From contig RPFO01000392.1 in NCBI GenBank assembly GCA_009746045.1, forward strand, positions 2,337,745 to 2,401,744: a stretch of DNA of 64,000 nt, in the 5' to 3' direction. Positions within the stretch are counted from its first letter, which is position 1, and the number at the start of each line of letters is the position of its first letter. Below are positions 55,591 to 64,000 of this stretch, piece by piece. The notes beneath the pieces were generated by a model. That model saw only the letters and a program-made list of their open reading frames with translations, was not told the DNA's origin and ran no database searches. The translations under genes were made by a program, and so were the position numbers. The stretch is from Mesostigma viride (taxonomy: Eukaryota; Streptophyta; Mesostigmatophyceae; Mesostigmatales; Mesostigmataceae).

Positions 55591-58500
55591 AATGTAACTA
55601 CGATTTACGAAGCCCGAAAACTTTGGCCGAGGCCGTAGGCCGAAAGTGGGGCCGTCCCCCGCGCCCCCTAGCGCGGGAGCGGACGACGTACAGGACCGTA
55701 GCGAGATGGCCAATCGCGTAGTACAAAGAAATTACCCAAACCTTAGAGATCGACTGTCAGGAGTTCTGAACGGGTCTGAAACGCTGAACATGTTCAGGGT
55801 TTCGCGGGCAGGTGGGGCGTCTCGCCAATCCGCGCGGCCTCAGGACGGTACAGCGCGTTGACTAATTTAACCGTCAAACGTTTGGGTCGCGAATGGATCT
55901 CTCCTCAAACTTTCCCCAGTTTCCCGTTGCACCACTTTGGACGGGGACCAACCGGTGCACGCCGTTTCGAATAACGCGCTCGAGGTTAGGGCCACACGTA
56001 ACGAAATTTTCAAGTATCTGACGCCGAAATATCATTATTGTATCGAATGGTATGCTGAAATTCCTTGTGGTTCAGTCCGAGTTGACAAAATTTCATTTTC
56101 GATACGAACGTGACGAAATTTCCAAGTATCTCACGCTCGGAGAGCTTCCACTGTGTTCACGGGGAAGGGTCCGTTGCGCGTGGCGCACGGAGGCGGTTCG
56201 TCCCGGTCGGAATCGTCCGCTCGCGCGTCCTCCGTGGAAGGGTCTTGGCGCGTCGCGCGGGCCGGTGCGGTTGGCGTCCAGAAGGTCGACTATCGGCCTC
56301 TGGGCCGCTAGCGGCGAGTCACGTCCTCTCAAGTCGGAGAGGGGGGGCGATAGCCCCCCCTCCCCCACTTTTTTCTTGTCCCCTAATGTAACTACGATTT
56401 ACGAAGCCCGAAAACTTTGGCCGAGGCCGTAGGCCGAAAGTGGGGCCGTCCCCCGCGCCCCCTAGCGCGGGAGCGGACGACGTCCAGGACCGTAGCGAGA
56501 TGGCCAATCGGCGTAGTACAAAGAAAACCCCCAAACCTTAGAGATCGACTGTCAGGAGTTCTGAACGGGTCTGAAAAACTGAACATGTTCAGGGTTTCGC
56601 GGGCAGGTGGGGCGTCTCGCCAATCCGCGCGGCCTCAGGACGGTACGGCGCGTTGACTAATTTAACCGTCAAACGTTTGGGTCGCGAATGGATCTCTCCT
56701 CAAACTTTCCCCAGTTTCCCGTTGCACCACTTTGGACAAGGGGACCAACCGGTGCACGCCGTTTCGAATAACGCGCTCGAGGTCAGGGCCACAACGTCAA
56801 TGGAATGCGATTTTCTGAACGGATGGATCAAATTTGCAGGACGGTTGGAAGGTTCAGAACCGAACTGGCGTTCAGTCAGGGTGGGGCGAAATAGTTCAGG
56901 CGGAAATTGGTTGTGTTTCAGTCCGAGCGTTGAAATTTGTCAGAATTTCATTGGAGATACGACCGTAACGAATTTTCCAAGTATCTGACTCCGAAATATC
57001 TCGAAAGTTTATCGAATGGTATGCTGAAATTCATTGTGGTTCAGTCCGAGCTGAAAATTGGTCAGAATTTCATTTTCGATACGAACGTGACGAAATTTCC
57101 AAGTATCTCACGCTTGGAGAGCTTCCACGGTGTTCACGGGGAAGGGTCCGTTGCGCGTGGCGCACGGAGGCGGTTCGTCCCGGTCGGAATCGTCCGCTCG
57201 CGCGTCCTCCGTGGAAGGGTCTTGGCGCGTCGCGCGGGCCGGTGCGGTTGGCGCCCAGAAGGTCGACTATCGGCCTCTGGGCCGCTAGCGGCGAGTCACG
57301 TCCTCTCAAGTCGGGGAGGGGGGGCGAGAGCCCCCCCTCCCCCACTTTTCTCTTGTCCCCTAATGTAACTACGATTTACGAAGCCCAAAAACTTTGGCCG
57401 CGGCCGTAGGCCGAAGGTGGGGCCATCCCCCGCGCCCCCTAGCGCGGGAGCGGACGACGTCCAGAACCGTAGGGAGATGGCCAATCGGCGTAGTACAAAG
57501 AAAACCCCCAAACCTTGGAGATCGACTGTCAGGAGTTCTGAACGGGTCTGAAAAACTGAACATGTTCAGGGTTTCGCGGGCAGGTGGGGCGTCTCGCCAA
57601 TCCCCGCGGCCTCAGGACGGTACGGCGCGTTGACTCTTTTAAACGTCAAACGTTTGGGTCGCGAATGGATCTCTCCTCAAACTTTCCCCAGTTTCCCGTT
57701 GCACCACTTTGGACAAGGGGACCAACCGGTGCACGCCGTTTCGAATAACGCGCTCGAGGTCAGGGCCACAACGTCAATGGAATGCGATTTTCTGAACGGA
57801 TGGATCAAATTTGCAGGACGGTTGGAAGGTTCAGAGCCGAACTGGCGTTCAGTCAGGGTGGGGCGAAATAGTTCAGGCGGAAATTGGTTGTGTTTCAGTC
57901 CGAGCGTTGAAATTTGTCAGAATTTCATTGGAGATACGACCGTAACGAATTTTCCAAGTATCTGACTCCGAAATATCTCGAAAGTTTATCGAATGGTATG
58001 CTGAAATTCATTGTGGTTCAGTCCGAGCTGAAAATTGGTCAGAATTTCATTTTCGATACGAACGTGACGAAATTTCCAAGTATCTCACGCTCGGAGAGCT
58101 TCCACGGTGTTCACGGGGAAGGGTCCGTTGCGCGTGGCGCACGGAGGCGGTTCGTCCCGGTCGGAATCGTCCGCTCGCGCGTCCTCCGTGGAAGGGTCTT
58201 GGCGCGTCGCGCGGGCCGGTGCGGTTGGCGCCCAGAAGGTCGACTATCGGCCTCTGGGCCGCTAGCGGCGAGTCACGTCCTCTCAAGTCGGAGAGGGGGG
58301 GCGATAGCCCCCCCTCCCCCACTTTTTTCTTGTCCCCTAATGTAACTACGATTTACGAAGCCCGAAAACTTTGGCCGAGGCCATCAGAGTGCAATCGTAC
58401 GTTATACGCGTTATACGGTCACGGTGGAGTATAATGTATAATACGGTATAATACGGTATAATACGGTATTATACGTTTTCGTACGGACACACTCAGAATA

Positions 58501-61500
58501 CTCTGATTTTACACATTTTAAGACACCCACCATCAATCCACATGTTTTTAACACTGTTTTGGACATAATCCAAGGTTGCCCTACCCTCGGCTATACTCTA
58601 TACGGTGGATATTGTGGACACGATCGATATATTGCATGTAATACTGAGAATGTAAACGTGCGCATGCATAATTGTGTGCATGTGTATAACTGTATATATG
58701 TGGCTTTATATTGGTTATGTTTACTTGGGTGCCTTCACTTTGATGCAAGTAATTATATATGGTAAAAAGGCCAGCAATAACTAGGGGACCGTGCAGTGGG
58801 CCAGCAAGGGGCCAACATGTTAAACATGGCTAAACAGGTGGGGATGTGATAATAAGTAACTCACATATTCTCACCTTCCATACAACAACCTTGTTTTCCA
58901 GCAGGCTGAAGAGCATGACAGGCGTCTATGAGCTCGCCAGCTCCTTGCAACGGTGATGCCGCTCCCAGGCAGCTAGGGTCCTTGACTACGCAATATAGAA
59001 TGTCTACCGTGTGAAAACCTCCATACAGGAAGCGTAGCAAAGCCAGATAACTGCCCGATCAATTCTGGGTAGCTTTAGGAAGCATGGCATACGCAGCGTA
59101 AGGAAAACCATTGAAAGCTGCGGAAAATCTGATAGCACAACTGCAACAAGTGGAGAACAAAATAGCAAGAAAAACCCAGAAACGGCGCAAAAAGTTTCAT
59201 GCCAGGTTCATTAAGAGCGCAAACAGACTGGGCGGTGACATGCGGCAAATCAACGTACCACGGCCGGCATTATTTCCTACCCAGGCGCGCAAGAAAAGCC
59301 AGCCAGCCATGGATGGATTAACCGCGGATCGCGCAGGCCTGAACGAAATCATTTTAGAAATGACAGGAAATGGCCGCAGATCGAAGATGCTTAGGTTATT
59401 TTCATGGTGTCCGTTACTAAACGGCTCTTGCTGCATCAAAATAACCCACGAATGTCGAGTTCTACCGTCGCAGGCACACATGCTAGATTATTCATCGCGG
59501 CCAAATTGACGTTGGATGAGACCCCCGTGCAAATCTGTACCAACAAAGGCAGCGAATTTGCAAATAGTGCAGATCTTGCTATGAAACATCATAATAGAAC
59601 ATCACTTTTAACCATCGGCTTAATTTTTTCGCCTGTCGCCCGCCGGATTAGCCATATTTTAACGGAACGCACGTCGCCATGGCCACCTCCGCACGGTGCG
59701 CGCACTGTGCACCACAATGTCAAAATAAGATCGCGTCGAATTGTGAAAGTTCAGACGGGTCAGTACTTATAGTAGAGATACGAAATCTGTGGCTTCAAAT
59801 CGTTGCCCTGTCGTTCTGGCATCCTAGCCGCGCAAAACGTAAAAAAAACGCGGAAAACACGGCATCATACGGTATAATACGGTATTATACGTCATTATAC
59901 GCTAAAACGTATTATAACGTATGAATCATACGCTCAAAGCCAGCGTATTACGTATTATACCGTATTATACCGTATTATACGGCGTATGATTGCACTCTGG
60001 AGGCCATAGGCCAAAAGTGGGGCCGTCCCCCGCGCCCCCTATATAGCGCGGGAGCGGACGACGTCCAGGACCGTAGCGAGATGGCCAATCGCGTAGTACA
60101 AAGAAATTACCCAAACCTTAGAGATCGACTGTCAGGAGTTCTGAACATGTCTGAAAAACTGAACATGTTCAGGGTTTCGCGGGCAGGTGGGGCGTCTCGC
60201 CAATCCGCGCGGCCTCAGGACGGTACGGCGCGTTGACTAATTTAACCGTCAAACGTTTGGGTCGCGAATGGATCTCTCCTCAAACTTTCCCCAGTTTCCC
60301 GTTGCACCACTTTGGACAAGGGGACCAACCGGTGCACGCCGTTTCGAATAACGCGCTCGAGGTTAGGGCCACAACGTCAATGGAATGCGATTTTCTGAAC
60401 GGATGGATCAAATTTGCAGGACGGTTGGAAGGTTCAGAGCCGAATCGGCGTTCAGTCAGGGTGGGGCGAAATGGTTCAGGCGGAAATTGGTTGTGTTTCA
60501 GTCCGAGCGTTGAAATTTGTCAGAATTTCATTGGAGATACGACCGTAACGAATTTTCCAAGTATCTGACTCCGAAATATCTCGAAAGTTTATCGAATGGT
60601 ATGCTGAAATTCGTTGTGGTTCAGTCCGAGCTGAAAATTGGTCAGAATTTCATTTTCGATACGAACGTGACAAAATTTCCAAGTATCTCACGCTCGGAGA
60701 GCTTCCACGGTGTTGACGGGGAAGGGTCCGTTGCGCGTGGCGCACGGAGGCGGTTCGTCCCGGTCGGAATCGTCCGCTCGCGCGTCCTCCGTGGAAGGGT
60801 CTTGGCGCGTCGCGCGGGCCGGTGCGGTTGGCGTCCAGAAGGTCGACTATCGGCCTCTGGGCCGCTAGCGGCGAGTCACGTCCTCTCAAGTCGGGGAGGG
60901 GGGGCGATAGCCCCCCCTCCCCCACTTTTTTCTTGTCCCCTACTAGTAACTACGATTTATGAAGCCCGAAAACTTTGGCCGCGGCCGTAGGCCGAAGGTG
61001 GGGCCGTCCCCCGCGCCCCCTAGCGCGGGAGCGGACGACGTCCAGAACCGTAGGGAGATGGCCAATCGGCGTAGTACAAAGAAAACCCCCAAACCTTGGA
61101 GATCGACTGTCAGGAGTTCTGAACGGGTCTGAAAAACTGAACATGTTCAGGGTTTCGCGGGCAGGTGGGGCGTCTCGCCAATCCGCGCGGCCTCAGGACG
61201 GTACGGCGCGTTGACTCTTTTAAACGTCAAACGTTTGGGTCGCGAATGGATCTCTCCTCAAACTTTCCCCAGTTTCCCGTTGCACCACTTTGGACAAGGG
61301 GACCAACCGGTGCACGCCGTTTCGAATAACGCGCTCGAGGTTAGGGCCACAACGTCAATGGAATGCGATTTTCTGAACGGATGGATCAAATTTGCAGGAC
61401 GGTTGGAAGGTTCAGAGCCGAACTGGCGTTCAGTCAGGGTGGGGCGAAATAGTTAAGGCGGAAATTGGTTGTGTTTCAGTCCGAGCGTTGAAATTTGTCA

Positions 61501-61534
61501 GAATTTCATTGGAGATACGACCGTAACGAATTTT
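55591..61534 (+). repeat. Tandem satellite, 977-bp monomer
   Basis: Copies start with AATGTAACTACGATTTACGA: R1 55591-56384 (794 bp, ~183-bp internal deletion near 55993), R2 56385-57361 (977), R3 57362-58338 (977), R4 58339-58384 plus 60008-60942 (interrupted by a hAT-like element), R5 60943-61534 (cut). R2 and R3 differ at few positions. The monomer includes a G7-C7 hairpin (for example 56341-56361) and several A/T-rich GAATTTCATT blocks. Frames repeat in each copy but have no recognisable domain and shift between copies, so I do not call genes. Confidence 0.93.
58377..60007. mobile_element. hAT-like non-autonomous element in the satellite
   Basis: Insert 58385-59999 (1,615 bp) with an 8-bp duplication GAGGCCAT (58377-58384 and 60000-60007) and terminal inverted repeats CAGAGTGCAATCGTACG / CAGAGTGCAATCATACG. 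CAG-starting ends and 8-bp duplications are the hAT signature. Both ends carry clusters of a subterminal motif (TATAATACGG and its inverse), as hAT transposases require. Inside there is a 132-codon frame (59111-59509, Lys/Arg-rich, coiled-coil-like start) without transposase motifs. Confidence 0.85.
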
Positions 61535-62689
61535 GTGGGAATTATTGGCAACTAACTAACGAAGTAACTAACTAACTAATAGACATAGGAATCAAGAAAC
61601 AGATAAAATGCCAAAAATAACACCTTAACTGTTATATGGAAATAAACTAACACCCATTTCACCGGAAAAAAAAAGAAACAGATAAAATGACTCAGGTCCA
61701 CTCACGGCGACATGACTCAGGTCCACTGGCTTCCCTGGTCTAATAACGCGCCCTATTAGCCTTTCACCTGTCACCTCCACACGTGTGTGTGCCCACCTTT
61801 AATTATTAGGATTCGCTGATACTCATTTCCCCTCTCACCTCTTTGGTCCATAATTGGCTAATAAAAATATACCCATTTCCCCGAAACAGATAAAATCCGT
61901 CCACAGAATTTGTCCCGAATTTGAGACCATAAGCCTGCCATAAGGGTGAATTTCTTCCGAAAGTAGGCTTCGCCGTTGAGTTTCAACGGGTAAGTTGCAC
62001 ACACGCACGTTACTTGATAAGCTGCGGCTGATAGGACTGCCTTAGCAGGTTGTCGATAATTTTTTGGTAATGTCCTTGTTCTTGAGAAACTACGACGTCC
62101 GAGGTCTCTCGGCTTGTCTGTGTGTGCGGAGGGGGAAGGGTCTTGATATGGAAGGACTTGGTGGATGGCTTTCATGTTGTTGTGATATTTTGTTACGGCA
62201 AAATGGAGCAGCTAGAAGTTAATGAGGAAAGTGTTTTTGCATGACTTGTTTACTCTCAGCGACAATGGAAGAGTTTTATGTCATGAGGTGGATGGGTCTG
62301 GTGTGCACCGCGATCCTTGTTGGGTGCTTTGCGCATCTGGAAAGGGAGATGCCAGATATTGTCTCTGCAGGTGGGCATTGCGGAAGTTTTGTTGTTGGCA
62401 TGTGTTATATTGCGTAACGAAACGAGTTACTAGTTGTCCATCGTTTCATTTATTCTTTTACTTTGTGTTCCCAGGATGTTAGCGTACGATGCATAGTGCA
62501 CCATGTTAACGTTCTGCCGTGTTACTATGTGTGTCTTGTATGTCTATCCAGGTTTGCTTATATCACCGATGCAGGTGGTATACGTGGCGGGGGTTCTGCA
62601 CGACCTGTTTTGGGGTAACATTTTGCTGATGTCGGAGAGTGATCTGACATTCTTAGAAGGATCGTAGGGTTGTGGGATGCGTGGTGTGA
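61535..62689. other. No gene recognised; holds dispersed repeat copy 2
   Basis: 61895-62040 on the minus strand matches 19855-19985. A (TAAC)n-like stretch lies at 61548-61580 (AACTAACTAACGAAGTAACT). Remaining frames are short. Confidence 0.45.
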
Positions 62690-63389
62690 TTGCTACCTTT
62701 GATTGCTGTTACCAATTTTTTATATGCTTTTCCTGACGATGATTGCTTGTGCTTTAACAGTCTATTGCTGTTTTGGGTTACCGTGCTCCATTTTGTATAT
62801 GTTTTTCTCGACGATGATTGCTTGTGTTTATTTGGTCTCTTGCTGTTTTTGTTGGGGTGCCTTTTGCAGTGTTGGCAATGCAAGGGTGGAGGATCCCCTG
62901 CGTGGCTGTTTTGAGGTCGGGTCCGCAAGCACTCTGGCGGAGTGTGTCCGCATGGCTGGGCGCCACTGAGATTGTACACGAGCTTCTGTGGGGTAAGGTG
63001 TCGCTGCAATGGGAAAGGGTTCTTTTTTTGCATGTATGTGCTTGGCATGGACTGTGGTTGCCATGGAAAAGGTCGTGTACAATTTCACTTACTTTTGTTT
63101 GTGCGTTGTCCCACGGTGCTTGGGCTTTTCTTGGGTGGCGCATTTGCAGTCGCGGAGCTGCGAGGGTGGGGGGTCGCTGGAGGGGCTTGCTTGATGCTGG
63201 GGCCCTGGGTGCTCTGGCGGAGCGTGGCTGTGTGTATGGTCAACCTTCTGAACGAGCTTCTGTGGGGTAAGGTGTTCCTGACATGGGAAAGGGTTCTTAT
63301 TGTTTGTCGCTTGGACTGTGGTTGCCATGGAAAAGGTTGCATCAAGTTTCGTTTAAGTGGCCAGCCGGAGCGGCTGCTTAGGTTTTAGC
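62690..63389 (+). repeat. Diverged tandem duplications
   Basis: Two ~274-bp units (about 62863-63136 and 63137-63389) share CTCTGGCGGAG, GAGCTTCTGTGGGGTAAGGT, ATGGGAAAGGGTTCTT and GGACTGTGGTTGCCATGG. Before them a ~74-bp unit with GACGATGATTGCTTGTG is repeated at 62737 and 62811. Coding status unknown. Confidence 0.7.
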
Positions 63390-63460
63390 GGACAAGTGTT
63401 CGAAGCGCGTCATTGGTGAATTACTTGGGAACTTGGGTTTCCCCGCGAAACTCCAACCGC

Positions 63461-63769
63461 ACGTTCAGATTTCCAAATCTCAAGTAAAGTTCGGCGCAAC
63501 TTTCTGAACGGGGGCAGTTGACGAGCAGCATTCCTCCGGACGAATGAATTGCGTTCCATACTTGCGCAAAATTTTGAAAGGTAGCTTGCGTGCAGCCCTA
63601 CTAAAATTTGCGCGGACGTTCAGATTTCCAAATCTCGGGTAAATTTCGGCGGAACTTTCTGAACGGGGGTAGTTGGCGGGCAGCGTTCCTCCAGACGAAT
63701 GAAATGCGTTCCATACTAGCGCAAAATTTTGAAAGGTAGCTTGCGTGCAGCCCTACTAAAATTTGCGCG
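63461..63769 (+). repeat. 155-bp tandem repeat, two copies
   Basis: 63461-63615 and 63616-63769, beginning ACGTTCAGATTTCCAAATCT and ending CCCTACTAAAATTTGCGCG, about 90% alike by eye. Confidence 0.9.
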
Positions 63770-63960
63770 AAGTGTGGGACTGAAAATTCGTAACGGAAAC
63801 TTTTTGGTAGTTGCCGTCACTTCCTTTTGTGCAAACGTGTGGGAGTGAAAATTCGTAACGGAAACTTTTTGGTAGTTGCCGTCACTTCATTTTGCGCGAG
63901 TGTTGGGCTGAAAATTCGTAACGGAAACTTTTTGGTAGTTGGCGTCACTTCCTTTGGTTC
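63770..63960 (+). repeat. ~64-bp tandem repeat, three copies
   Basis: Units at about 63770, 63836 and 63899, each with TGAAAATTCGTAACGGAAAC and TTTTTGGTAGTTG.CGTCACT. The array continues into short GCTGAAATTC repeats at the window end. Confidence 0.9.
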
Positions 63961-64000
63961 GACTGAAAATTCGCTGAAATTCGCTGAATTCGTACCGTAG

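Noticed and set aside
56052-58434. Repeated 79-, 111- and 143-codon frames in the satellite
   Set aside because: They recur only because the monomer is tandem, change between copies and match no known domain.

Overview
The window looks like nuclear DNA of a unicellular green alga. The evidence is a major light-harvesting chlorophyll a/b protein with a transit peptide on its own small exon, GT-AG introns, TGTAA-type poly(A) signals, and a selenoprotein H gene that keeps its in-frame TGA (land plants lost selenocysteine). I cannot name the species. About four fifths of the sequence is mobile or repetitive.

Layout. 1-1930: LINE remnant with a nested SINE, then a tRNA-headed SINE. 2102-3297 (-): LHCII gene. 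5048-10376 (+): a large low-complexity protein gene, broken in this assembly by two one-base shifts at G-runs. 10809-15101: two (ATTG)n arrays around a LINE reverse transcriptase. 15102-18400: LINE debris. 18998-19671 (-): two-exon selenoprotein H gene, invisible to ORF callers. 21234-22076 (+): RRM protein with a LARP6-like C-terminal motif. 22990-27455: nested LINE pieces on both strands. 28711-41396: a chromodomain Ty3/gypsy retrotransposon with intact LTRs, a 5-bp target duplication, two extra ORFs, and a piggyBac-like element inside its 5' LTR. 41520-44215: a LINE ORF1-like remnant split by a 2-kb composite foldback element. 45367-51746 (-): a Ty1/copia element with frameshifts. 53007-54104: a second, diverged composite foldback element that is one 1,088-bp palindrome. 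54549-55520: two adjacent inverted-repeat elements. 55591-61534: a 977-bp tandem satellite interrupted by a hAT-like element. 61535-64000: unannotatable sequence and short tandem repeats.

The best candidate for something undescribed is the pair of composite foldback elements (42163-44189 and 53012-54099). Both alternate ~206-bp palindromes with spacers carrying a perfect pol III B-box. Both have the same termini and 5-bp target duplications. Their palindrome arms fold into the same series of smaller hairpins; stems differ between the families by compensating changes while loops, above all TAACCAC, stay identical. No transposase is visible. A second theme is that LINE and SINE 3' ends here share a small CTCC-CAAC-GGAG hairpin followed by short A/T-rich tail repeats.
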